From Goniomonas avonlea (taxonomy: Eukaryota; Cryptophyceae; Goniomonadida; Goniomonadaceae), in NCBI GenBank assembly GCA_003573635.1, contig QUTJ01031222.1, positions 1 to 10,416 on the forward strand: 10,416 bases of DNA, given 5' to 3'. A program made the translations under genes and the position numbers. Each line of letters opens with the position of its first letter. Position 1 is the stretch's first letter. The notes beneath the pieces were generated by a model, which was given only the letters and a program-made list of their open reading frames with translations, ran no database searches and was not told the origin of the DNA. Positions 1 through 7,715 of the stretch are shown piece after piece.

Positions 1-59
1 CGCGTCGTGGAGCGTGTGCGCGTCGCGGAGCGAGTGCGCGTCGTCCCTGCTCCGTGCCG

Positions 60-273
60 CACTCGCGCAGAGCCATCGTCCAGTCCCTGGCACCTGGGAG
101 TGAGCACGACAGTGTCAAGTTCTCGTGCCCTGACCCGTGCCGCACTTGCGTGAGCATGACAGTGTCAAGTTCTCGTGATCGTTCCCTGACCGGTGCCGCA
201 CTTGCGTGAGCACGACAGAGTCCAAGTCCTCGTTTAGCGAGTGAGCGTCGTTCCCTCACCCGCACTCGCGCAG
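60..273. repeat. Imperfect repeats in the last intron of the left-end gene
   Basis: Two repeat layers are visible. First, 60-98 matches 263-301 at 35 of 39 positions by eye. This copy covers the presumed splice acceptor CACTCGCGCAG and the first bases of the last exon. Second, a unit of about 50-56 bp starting GTGAGCAYGACAG recurs at 100, 150 and 206, with a partial copy at 241 (GTGAGCGTCG). Each unit contains a variant of GTGCCGCACTTGCGTGAG. The repeats therefore multiply sequences that look like splice donors (GTGAGC) and acceptors (CGCAG). They could be a duplicated intron and exon edge. Whether any upstream copy is used as an exon cannot be told from DNA. Confidence 0.7.
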
Positions 274-475
274 AGCCGCCGTCCAGTCCCTGCCACCTGC
301 GGCGCGTTCCACACTGGAGCAGGCGTTGAGAGCCAACGCCGCCAAGGCAGCAGGCGGAGGTGCGGGGGGTGCGTCCGGGTCGCAGTCCGAGGAGGAGGTC
401 AAGGCGGCCATTGCGGCCAAGCGCGCCAACCAGCCCAAGGCGCAGCTCAAGATGAGCTTCGCTAACTTTGGGTGA
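274..475 (+). CDS. Last exon of an unrecognised protein (5' end outside window)
   Basis: An open frame follows the candidate acceptor CTCGCGCAG (ends 273) and runs to TGA at 473-475, coding about 66 residues. It reads AAVQSLPPAARSTLEQALRA, then an Ala/Gly-rich linker, an acidic helix (SEEEVKAAIAAKRA) and the C-terminus QLKMSFANFG. The order of amphipathic helix, small-residue linker and short basic-hydrophobic tail looks like a genuine protein end rather than chance. The helix with an LPP turn is in the style of the final helices of HEAT/armadillo proteins, but that is only an impression and no family is assigned. Codons are strongly G/C-ending. The rest of the gene must lie left of position 1 or be scattered in 1-273, where I could not follow a continuous frame. 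The acceptor is inferred. Confidence 0.55.
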
Positions 476-562
476 AGACTGAACGGTGATACGCTGCTGC
501 GGGGGGCAGGGCTCCTTTGGCCGCAGAGAGCGCGGCAATACGGGGGAGCTACGGCCGGGTCG

Positions 563-640
563 CCTTGTACTCCGTCATGGCAGGGTTACCTTGTCCCCCG
601 TCATGGCAGGGTTGCCTTGTACTCCGTCATGGCAGGGTTG
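563..640. repeat. Three tandem copies of a 26-bp unit
   Basis: Units lie at 563-588, 589-614 and 615-640. Each reads CCTTGT, then ACTCC or CCCCC, then GTCATGGCAGGGTTR. Copies 1 and 3 differ only in the last base, and copy 2 has AC>CC near the start. A truncated fourth copy (CCTTGTGATGTC) begins at 641. The period is not a multiple of three, so it is unlikely to be a protein repeat. Confidence 0.9.
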
Positions 641-941
641 CCTTGTGATGTCAGCGGAGGGGCTGAGGCAGTGTCACCCTGTGACATCTCTCCTCTGTTG
701 TGACCCGAGTTGCGAATTGCTCGCGCTCGTGGATATGATGTTTATTCCTGTGGCGGCTAGAGCATGGATGAGATGCTCGACATGGACTAGCGGCCGTCGG
801 ACATGCCGTGTCTAACACAGCCACTCGGGCGTTGGTTCGCACTCGGTTGCGTGCGGGACTTGCGTTTTGCCCGTGTCCTGCCAGATTTATACTTGAGTTG
901 AGACGGCATGTGATGTGCGGGGGGAGGTGAGCCGCGGACCT

Positions 942-1009
942 GACGTGACTTGACACGCGCAGGGGACGTGACACAACGTCCCGCTTGGGTCACGTTCTGT
1001 CAGCCACGT
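942..1009. repeat. Palindrome-rich repeat element, copy 1
   Basis: This 68-bp stretch recurs at 1155-1225 with a few substitutions and small indels. It contains the perfect inverted repeat GGGACGT-6 nt-ACGTCCC and several copies of ACGTGAC or its complement GTCACGT (near 943, 965, 987 and 1005). The last forms the palindrome CACGTG. It could be a small dispersed element, a protein-binding cluster or a hairpin former. Nothing shows which. Confidence 0.8.
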
Positions 1010-1154
1010 GACACCACAACGATTGGATCCTTGATCTCCGATAGTGCGTCCAGACCTTCAGGGCAAGCCTCGAGCGTACCGTGGTCCGAGGTCGGCCGAA
1101 CCAGCTGTACTGGGCGATAACGCAATGTTGTCATGATCTGACTCGATTTGCTCC

Positions 1155-1225
1155 GACGTGACTTGAGACCTGCAGGGGACGTGACACCGCAACGTCCCGC
1201 TTGGGTCACGTTCTGTTAGCCACGT
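1155..1225. repeat. Palindrome-rich repeat element, copy 2
   Basis: This is the direct repeat of 942-1009, about 215 bp downstream. It keeps GGGACGT...ACGTCCC with a 9-nt spacer and the shared run CCCGCTTGGGTCACGTTCTG. It ends in AGCCACGTTTG, where copy 1 has AGCCACGTGAC, so the terminal CACGTG palindrome is lost. Confidence 0.8.
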
Positions 1226-1400
1226 TTGTTGTTTGGGCCCACTGTGCACTCGCCGGCTCGACTCTTGATTGTACTTGACTTTTGTGACTTGATCACCCGG
1301 GTGGGTGACACAGTGGACTCCCAGCAGTGTCGAACTGTTTTCTGGCATAGCACGCCATTGCTGTGCTTTGTTGTAATGGCAGATCCTAACTTCCAGCCTT

Positions 1401-1509
1401 CGTGATTGTGTTTTTGGGTGCATTACCGAGGGCAGGTTTCAAATCGCGTCAAAACCTCGCTCGTGATTGTATTTTCGAGAGGGCAGATTTCAAAGGGCCT
1501 CAAAGCCCC
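1401..1509. repeat. Degenerate direct duplication, about 61-bp period
   Basis: The segment from 1401 (CGTGATTGTG) and the segment from 1462 (CGTGATTGTA) share the order CGTGATTGTRTTTT, GAGGGCAGRTTTCAAA and a following CAAA...CC stretch. Copy 2 is shorter in the middle. Immediately downstream lies the 13-G run at 1521-1533. Confidence 0.6.
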
Positions 1510-1542
1510 TAAGAGAAAGAGGGGGGGGGGGGGTTACAGACG

Positions 1543-1616
1543 GCTACAGAGAGCAGTGTTAGAGCAGTGTGATCTGCTACAGAGAGCACATGCTACAATG
1601 CTACAGCTACAGAGAG
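1543..1616. repeat. Recurrent GCTACAGAGAG motif
   Basis: GCTACAGAGAG occurs at 1543, 1576 and 1606, interspersed with GCTACA fragments (near 1592 and 1619) and AGAGCAGTGT (near 1552 and 1562). Spacing is roughly 30-33 bp but irregular, so this is a decayed tandem array. A similar low-complexity tract built on CTACT/CTACTGG follows at about 1721-1765. Confidence 0.6.
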
Positions 1617-2091
1617 TGCTACAGGATACCCTAAGGGAGTTGATGAACCCTTTATGGCGACCGTACCGAAGAGAAGTTGTTATGATAATTGAAACATATA
1701 GATTACTTGGGTCTTGACGGTCTACTGGTCTACTACTTGACGGGCTACTGACAGTCTACTACGGTCTTCATGGCTTTGGCGAACGGCGATACTATACAGA
1801 TTTCTCTTGTACTTATCTTGGTTTGTGATTGCTTCTCCCAGTCCAGTGGATTTTATTTCTAACTAGATCGACTCGGAGTTATCTATCTAGCTAGCGAGGC
1901 GTGAGGTTGTCAAAGAGTCCGCAGCGTCACTCTCGCCGTCGAGCGAGTACAGGTGGAGCAACTCTCTATGTCCCACGATCCACATGACTTGTTCTTGCGC
2001 TTGCTTCTCCTGCCACCACGTCAGCGGTGCACGCCTTCCCATCCCCCCCCCCCCCTGTGCTCGGACCCTCCCCCTCGCATCCTCTTGACGT

Positions 2092-2147
2092 GTGTGATGT
2101 GTGATGTGTGATGTGTGATGTGTGATGTGTGATGCGTGATGCATGAT
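2092..2147. repeat. 7-bp microsatellite (GTGTGAT)x8
   Basis: There are six exact GTGTGAT units (2092-2133) followed by GCGTGAT and GCATGAT. On the minus strand it translates as a His/Thr/Ser-rich string, which explains the spurious open frames there. A 13-C run lies at 2043-2055. Confidence 0.95.
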
Positions 2148-2599
2148 GTAAGGAAGCGGAAAAAGAAGTCAGCGGGAAGGGACTGTTTGAGAAATGCAAA
2201 GACATGTATCCAACATATTATTCAGTAAAAAGGAGACAAATGAGAAGATTTGCTTAGCATTTTGTGCGTGTACACTGTACAGAGGCCTCGGTTTTTGGAA
2301 GTAGCTCCGCGCCACGTGGCTTATTTTGATGAAGTACTAGTCCGTACATGTCACACCAGCAAACATGTCATATTTTTGACGACAACTTCGCCGCTACTGA
2401 TTCTCCTGGTCCGAGCACCATACATGGAGATGCTCTCTGGTGCTCCCTGTGAAAGCATGAAGGTCGGGCATCAAGGTTCCTCGTGAAAAACAAACCGGGC
2501 AAACGCCGATGAGAAGCAACGCGAGCTGGGCACAGGTTTTCATTATATAAAATAGTTCATTGTGAGAGTTAGAGTGCAAGGAACCGACGACGAGACCAG

Positions 2600-3760
2600 C
2601 TAAGAGTTCATGACCATTCGTGCCGCGTACAAAAGCACGGCAATAACCAAAATCAGGAGGACCAAGTTCACAATGAATCTTGTGATACCGCCGGCCTGGT
2701 TCGTGCAGTGAGGGATAACACTCAAGGAAAAGGACACCCGACGCAAAACTCACCTGCTCCAGGGCGTCCTTCACTTTCGCATTTATGTTCTGGAGGTGCG
2801 CAACATTGCGATCCACTCTGTCTTCAATTTCACCAATCATCACGTTTTGCATTTGAATTTCCTGCAACAAGAGTTAATTGGCTGTGCGAGACCTCCCACA
2901 ACCGACCGAGTGCATGTCGATGGCAAGATTGCCAAGCCGCTTGACGCCTGCCGAGATTTGGTCCAAGTCCTCGTCCTGCACAATGTGAGCAAAACCAACG
3001 CAAAGGTCAGTGACACGTGCCAGCTCTTCGTCCTTTCGTTGTAACATGGCGAGCCCGGATTTTGTGTCTTCGTCAATATCGCCAAGGTCAGTTTCCTGGG
3101 CGCTCCGGGGGACCGCTACAAAACGAGTGAATAAGAGGGCCCACTGACTCAGAAGCACAATACCATAAGAAGATCTGCCAGCGGCACCCAAAAGACCGAT
3201 ACGATCTTCCGCGACTGGCGCATTCCCATGCAATCGCCGTTTTTCCAACAACTCCACTTCTTCGATGTGCTTGAAGACAAGATCAACCACCTCACCTCTG
3301 TGCTCAACTTCCTCTGCACTTATGCCCCCTTTCCGATTGAGCATCGAGGTAGGCTGTCACATTATTTTCGTCACTGGGCCTGGGCAAATTGGTGAAGTAC
3401 CTTTGAGGCTCTTGCCGCCTCCTGCCTCTGCATGTTGGTAAGGAATTCCGCCTGGTCCTTGAGCTTCTTAATCGAAGACCGGACTTTCGCAGACATTTCA
3501 ATAGTCTGCCGTGTGCCAGATCCGTGCTGCTTCGTCAAAAGTTCATCGCGTTCTGAGATAGTCTGTCGCAACCATCAGTTTTGAAAAAGAAAGGAAGGAG
3601 AAAGCACCTTTCTGATTTCCGACACCAATCGAGCACAGTTTTTCTTGGTTCTCTGAAATTCATCCAAGTCAGCATCATCATCAACCTTTACACCTTGCTC
3701 CGGAGCAAGTGTGCGGTCCAAGTGGTCCAGGCGGTTGATGAGCGCCGAGAGGTTGCTCAT
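2600..3760 (-). CDS. Qc-SNARE, SYP7-like, tail-anchored
   Basis: Membrane-fusion SNARE built from six exons: 3760-3608, 3562-3401, 3353-3164, 3115-2907, 2861-2754 and 2695-2600 (introns 45, 47, 48, 45, 58 nt). All junctions keep frame, giving 305 residues. The start is the first ATG of the frame (MSNLSALINRLDHLDRTL). Residues 1 to about 150 form an acidic, helical N-terminal region; RKGGISAEEVEHRGE matches in style the conserved segment of plant SYP71 around GLTTEEL. The SNARE helix covers about residues 215-274 (LDQISAGVKRLGNLAIDM...IGEIEDRVDRNVAHLQNINA). It has a Gln in IQMQNVMI where the ionic zero layer is expected. It ends in one membrane span (FIVNLVLLILVIAVLLYAA) and a five-residue tail, RMVMNS after the span, so the bulk is cytosolic. 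Plant SYP7 proteins are about 266 residues. By family it should act with Qa, Qb and R partners at the plasma membrane or endomembranes. Subgroup placement is from memory of the family, without an alignment program. Confidence 0.82.
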
Positions 3761-3945
3761 CCCTGCCTCAGGCACGCAATTTTCCGGGCGCTAATACTAC
3801 GCTTGTTATTCGTTAACACAAGACGAGTCGCCACCCATACGGAGCCTACAAGGCTACAACAGACAACAGGGATATCTGTATGTTCGCTGGTTCTCAATAT
3901 TTTTAGGGTCGCGCTCGCAAAGAGTCAAACCTGAGCCTTGAGAAA
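3761..3945. promoter_or_regulatory. Shared upstream region of SNARE and small basic gene
   Basis: This 185-bp spacer separates the divergent start codons of the SNARE (minus) and the small basic gene (plus). It must hold both 5' untranslated regions and promoters, if both models are right. No clear TATA box or other named element is seen. The function is inferred from position only. Confidence 0.4.
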
Positions 3946-4282
3946 ATGTTCCCTGGTGGCGTTTACCGTGACACCGCTCGCCTCGGCGTGCCCCACTTGT
4001 AGGTTCTATTTCTGGCAAATGACTTCAAGACTAATTGGTTTTCCCAGCCGCAACTTGAACCAGACCCTGGGTTTGACCGGCGGCGACAACGGCCGTGCCA
4101 ACACCAGGCTCTACTGGATGCGCGTGCGTTACGCTTTGAACTCCTTGACCAGGCTGACTCGCAACACAGCAAGGTTCCGGCTTGTAAATTTTTCCAAAAG
4201 ATTCGCGCAGATTTTTTGCGAGAAATTTCTGATTCAATACAGTCTCATCATGCAAATTGTCCTTCTGGCGACAAAACGTTAA
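3946..4282 (+). CDS. Small basic protein, unrecognised; 3' half uncertain
   Basis: Exon 1 (3946-3998) codes MFPGGVYRDTARLGVPH. A good donor (GTAGGT) and acceptor (TTTTCCCAG) bound a 49-nt intron at 3999-4047. Exon 2 continues FRNLNQTLGLTGGDNGRANT, then RLYWMR. In the 25 codons from 4049 to 4123, 23 end in G or C, a strong coding sign compared with surrounding DNA. After 4123 this bias fades. Read straight on, the frame stops at 4280-4282 and gives about 95 residues, rich in Arg and Lys. Alternatively GTGCGT at 4124 is a donor; splicing to 4173 (AAG acceptor, 50 nt) or 4152 (29 nt, too short) would switch to a frame ending at 4326 with VPACKFFQKIRADFLREISD. I could not decide. No family is recognised. 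The small size and basic charge would fit a mitochondrial or ribosome-linked protein, but that is a guess. It is divergent to the SNARE. Confidence 0.5.
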
Positions 4283-4745
4283 AGTATTTCTGGTCAGGGT
4301 CCGGCAGAATTGATCCTCGACCATAAACACTCGCCCTCACTCGGAGCTTGATTATTCGAGGGCAGTGTTTGTTGTGTTGTTCGTCCGCGTTCAGACGTTC
4401 CAATCTCTCGTTGCATGGAAGGTTCGAGAAGTGCTGAAGAGCCGACGGCGCTGCGCTCACCTTCTTGTTTTTCGGGGTTTGGTCCCTTTCAGGTTTCCGA
4501 CCAAAAACACGCATGACACATGCGTCGAGACCAAAACTTAACCCAGTGAGATGGAAGGATACACCACGAACAGTCAATTTCATTCTTATGTATTGTAGGA
4601 TGTTATGCTCGGTTTCACCACTGAAAATAAAATATGTATATGCGTTACACAGCTCCGGCAATTGCCGTCCTTGAAGATTTAGACTGCTTTCCATACCAGA
4701 ACCACCCCAGCAGCGACGTACAATCTATGCATGCCTAAGTCAAGC
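4283..4745. other. Convergent 3' interval
   Basis: This lies between the stops of the small basic gene (plus) and the Myb gene (minus) and presumably holds both 3' untranslated regions. AATAAA at 4626-4631 on the plus strand is a possible polyadenylation signal for the small basic gene, though far from its stop. A 148-codon minus-strand frame (4694 to 4248) starts with ATG but is not supported as a gene (see rejected items). Confidence 0.4.
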
Positions 4746-6819
4746 TCACCCAGTGCCACTGGGATCCCCATCGTCCACCACAACACCATCCCCATCCCCA
4801 TCGCAATCCTCCCCATTGTCGTCGCCATCATCAACAACAACGTCGTCGTCGTCATCTGGAACGTGCTGCATCATGCCCACCTCGACGCGACCACCACTTC
4901 CATCATTCCCATCATTAGGATGCATCGGCGGAGATTGATGAGCAAGCATTGCGCTCGGTGATGGCTGTGCGGCCGGTGATGAAGCAGTCATGTTGCCTGA
5001 AACAACTCCTTCACCCACGGACATCCCCTCCGCACCTTCACACTGCAGACACTTTGAGTTGGCTTCGAACTGCAAGAAAAACACAACACACCTGTGGTAC
5101 AACACCCTCGCCTTCGCCATCCAGCGAAGGAACTGGCATCATTCCAGAGTTGTTCTCGTAATCTGCAACCACCATTGTGCCATCGACCGACATCGTGCCG
5201 CCAGGTGCACTGGCCCACGCGGTCCCTTGCTGTGACTATGGAAGTGTCATTCAAATCGGCTCAAGGTGAAACTGAGAGACACACCTGACCGTTCCACATT
5301 GGGACCCGAACGAAAGCTGCCATGCCATTTGGAGACTGCAGATTGCTTGGTGCAGCCTCGGAGAGACGAGGAAGGCCACTGTTCGAGCCACTCTGCTGAT
5401 TCGGATCGATCTGCTGCTTGTGTGAGAGAGAAAAACAGGAGTGAAGGATAAAAAATCAGAGGAGAGTGACGGCAAAACAAACGCGCAAACAGGCAAGCAC
5501 CCAGACCCACCTGGGCAGCAAGGGCTTGTTGCAGCTGCTCAAGTGCGGCCGGGTTCGCCAGCAACTGCGGTGGCAGGCCTTGTAACCCCTGTGGCAGTGC
5601 TGCAGCCAATACCTGAACGGCCTGCTGCTGTTGCGAGAGCTGCTGATGGGATAGCTGCTGTTGGGCCTGCTGCTGTTGGGCCTGCTGCTGCAGGATTTGC
5701 AACGCCTGCTGCTGCTCCCTTGTAAGCGTCTGCTGAGGAGTTTGCTGCTGCTGCTGGATCTGGAACACTTGGGTGTGTTGCAGGACCTGTTGCTGCGCGA
5801 GCTGAATTGCAGCAAGTTGTGCCGCCGCTTGAGCATTCCCGTTCTGAGCCTGTGGTGCGAGCTGGGCCGCCTGCGCAGCCAAAATTTGTGAAACTTGAAG
5901 CTGGGCCTCCTGACTGTGAGGATCCTGACCGGCGCCGTCAGAGCCTGCCACTTGCGCATTCGCTTGGACTTGGGCAGTCGTCTGTTGAGCAATGACCTGG
6001 GCCATTGCCAATGCACGGGCGGAGCTGTTCGGGGAAAGCGGCACACCATCAGGACCAGTAATAGTAAATTCGGTTGCTGCAAGAGGAGTACCGCCCGGTG
6101 AGGTTGGTGCCCCAGATGGCAGGGTCGTTGGGGTCACAGTGAGCTGATAACCAGAGCTACCACCCGTTCGGAGATGCGGAACAAAGTAAAATGGAACTTG
6201 GACACATGGCCGAGAGCCCGAAGCAAGGGTCGGCGGTAGACCAGGGATTACAGTACACATAACGGTTGGGCTTGATCGTGAGTCACGATCCGCTTTGGTG
6301 CTAAAACGCCTCGGTTTGCAGTGAGGATGGAACTGAGACATTCGCGGATCCAAGTGTGTCCTCCACCGCTCACGGCACTGGTCCAGTGTTCTGGGATGGA
6401 GAATAAGTGGTGTGGAAACAAGGCGAGACCACCACGCACCGGTTGGGCAGAGCCTTGGCAATCAGCGACCAACGCTTGCCGTACTTCTCTACCGCGTCCT
6501 TCAGCTGCATCTCCTCTTCGGAAGTCCAGGCCTTCCGAACTGCTCGTTGCCGTCGGCGTTCAGGTTTCATCTCGACATTTACACGATTATCTGTGTTTCC
6601 GAGCATGCCATTCTGGCCACTGCCAGACCCATCGTCGTCCGAGTTTTCCGACAAGTGTGATTGACTCTGCTCACCATTCATGGTTTCCAGCTTGGGAACG
6701 ACGACACCGAGCGGAACACCGACATTTCCCATGGTATTCAAAACGTTCATAGGGGAGTTATTCATCTGACTCATCATTGACGAACTCAGCCCTCCAAGAC
6801 CACCAGAGAGCTCCGCCAT
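4746..6819 (-). CDS. Single-repeat Myb/SANT protein with Gln-rich and acidic regions
   Basis: Probable nuclear DNA-binding regulator. Exons are 6819-6440, 6390-5511, 5413-5285, 5235-5092 and 5042-4746 (introns 49, 97, 49, 49 nt), about 609 residues, starting MAELSGGLGGLSSSMMSQMN. Residues 1-90 are Met/Ser/Asn-rich with an acidic patch and a basic run (PERRRQR). The Myb repeat lies at about 94-141 and has W98, W117 and W136 at exact 19-residue steps; the first intron splits it just after ALPNR, and the join restores NRTLDQCRERWRTHLDP. No second repeat is seen. Residues about 260-420 are Gln/Ala-rich, with runs such as ILQQQAQQQQAQQQLSHQQL. The C-terminus is Asp/Gly-rich (VPDDDDDVVVDDGDDNGEDC) and ends PSGTG. 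Gln-rich and acidic tracts are typical of activation domains, which is inference here. The 880-nt second exon may hide a further intron in the segment after the Myb repeat (around 6200-6330). The true target genes are unknown. Confidence 0.8.
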
Positions 6820-7005
6820 GGCGGACCTGTCTGCTGAGAAGTCCTTCTTTGCTCCAAACCCACTTTTTTCCCTGGGTTATCCAAACCCAGATTTGACTGC
6901 TGACGCTTGACGCGCAAGACTCCCAGTTATCGAGTGACAATTGACGCTAGCCGATCAGATCGACATCGGCCGTGTACGCCCGCCGCCAAAAAGTTTTGCG
7001 ACACA
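6820..7005. promoter_or_regulatory. Shared upstream region of Myb gene and small acidic gene
   Basis: A 186-bp spacer lies between divergent start codons. TTGACGC-type motifs recur (GCTGACGCTTGACGCGCAAG near 6899 and TTGACGCTAG near 6942), and a CCCAGATTTGACTGCTGACG stretch precedes them. The TGACGC repeats are seen; any binding role is inference. Confidence 0.35.
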
Positions 7006-7314
7006 ATGAACAACACGACCATTAGTGAGTCGAACATCGAGGAGATGGTCGATATGGCCTTCCCTCCGGATGACTACGATCATGAATCGGACATAACTGA
7101 CTCGGACATGGAGGAGATGCTCCAAATGGCCTTCCTTCAAGAGGACTACGATGATGACTTGCATCTCTATGGGGAGCTCGCACCTGTGGACCCGAACGAT
7201 CCGTATAACGCTCCATTTGTATCCCCGGAGTTCATTCTATCGAGACAGGCGACCCCAGTATTACGGCCTATCGCTCTGCCCGACTCTCTTCTGACTTGGC
7301 AGTTGCTCAATTGA
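7006..7314 (+). CDS. Small acidic protein with a 24-residue tandem duplication
   Basis: A single-exon frame of 102 residues starts at the first ATG (7006; the frame is open further up but only with a TTG). It begins MNNTTISESNIEEMVDMAFP. Residues about 9-32 and 33-56 are two copies of one unit: SNIEEMVDMAFPPDDYDHES and SDMEEMLQMAFLQEDYDDDL. The DNA of the copies lies exactly 72 bp apart. The tail is Pro-rich with VDPNDPYNAPFVSPEF and ends DSLLTWQLLN. No signal peptide or membrane span is seen. The units mix Asp/Glu with Met, Phe and Tyr, as in short acidic activation or docking segments, but no named motif fits and I assign no function. The duplication, with substitutions at mostly conservative positions, argues for real coding. 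It is divergent to the Myb gene. Confidence 0.6.
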   Translation: MNNTTISESNIEEMVDMAFPPDDYDHESDITDSDMEEMLQMAFLQEDYDDDLHLYGELAPVDPNDPYNAPFVSPEFILSRQATPVLRPIALPDSLLTWQLLN

Positions 7315-7715
7315 CCCTCCTCAGTAAAAACATGTAAGAATAAGCCTGATGATGCTGGATGAACGAGGATATAACAGACCAGCAAGTGGCAGCCGTTGGT
7401 TCAAAACGAATCGCAACGTGCTTTGCACCATCAAGCAAAGGAATCTCTGCCTGTGGAGAAGACAACGGGGTTCCGTGAAGGGCAAAACTTTCATAGCATA
7501 TCAGTTGATCTTGATCAGTTGGGAGTGATTCAGAACCCAAGTAGCATCACAGCATTGCTGTATTCATAATTCAAAACAGCACGGAGATCATGCAGAATAT
7601 ACGCGAAGACAGCGGCAGAGCTGCATAATTACTGCTCCATTGCCTCCTGCATCATTGTGTGGGTGTGCATTGTGGTGGTGGGGAAGAATAAGCAGGAAAC
7701 ACGGTCGCAACAGAT
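7315..7715. other. Convergent 3' interval, no gene seen
   Basis: This is the space between the stops of the small acidic gene and PSMA1. Minus-strand open frames here are short and show no family pattern. It probably contains the two 3' untranslated regions. No clear polyadenylation signal was found. Confidence 0.5.

Larger units (their letters stand above)
476..2599. other. Gene-free, repeat-rich interval
   Basis: I found no convincing gene on either strand between the end of the left-end gene and the stop of the SNARE gene. Open frames of up to 120 codons here are accidental: they run through simple repeats, lack homology-like patterns and do not join across GT...AG introns. The interval holds the separately listed repeats at 563-640, 942-1009/1155-1225, 1401-1509, 1543-1616 and 2092-2147, and 13-base runs of G (1521-1533) and C (2043-2055). 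From 2148 to 2599 I see only AT-richer sequence without features, presumably including the 3' untranslated region of the SNARE gene. Confidence 0.6.

Noticed and set aside
486-815. 109-codon plus-strand frame containing repeated peptides.
   Set aside because: The repetition comes from the 26-bp tandem units, whose period is not a multiple of three; composition is not protein-like.
1058-1423. 121-codon minus-strand open frame in the left interval.
   Set aside because: It runs through the palindromic repeat and the degenerate duplication, and has no protein-like pattern.
2043-2147. Possible telomere-like or CRISPR-like array.
   Set aside because: The 7-bp unit GTGTGAT has no spacers and is too short and internal; it is an ordinary microsatellite.
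1887-2205. Two minus-strand frames coding His/Thr/Ser repeats.
   Set aside because: The repeats are the translation of the GTGTGAT microsatellite.
4248-4694. 148-codon minus-strand open frame starting with ATG, with a possible donor (AAGAAG|GTGAGC) inside.
   Set aside because: It overlaps the end of the better supported plus-strand gene, has weak codon bias, no recognisable motif, and I could not join it to a second exon. It is kept only as a candidate for RNA checking.
5441-5891. Plus-strand frames rich in Ala/Val or Leu opposite the Myb gene.
   Set aside because: They are antisense readings of the CAG/CAA-type Gln-rich exon.
7384-7420. GGTTCAAAACGAATC, resembling a tRNA T-arm.
   Set aside because: No matching acceptor stem, D-arm or anticodon arm could be placed around it.
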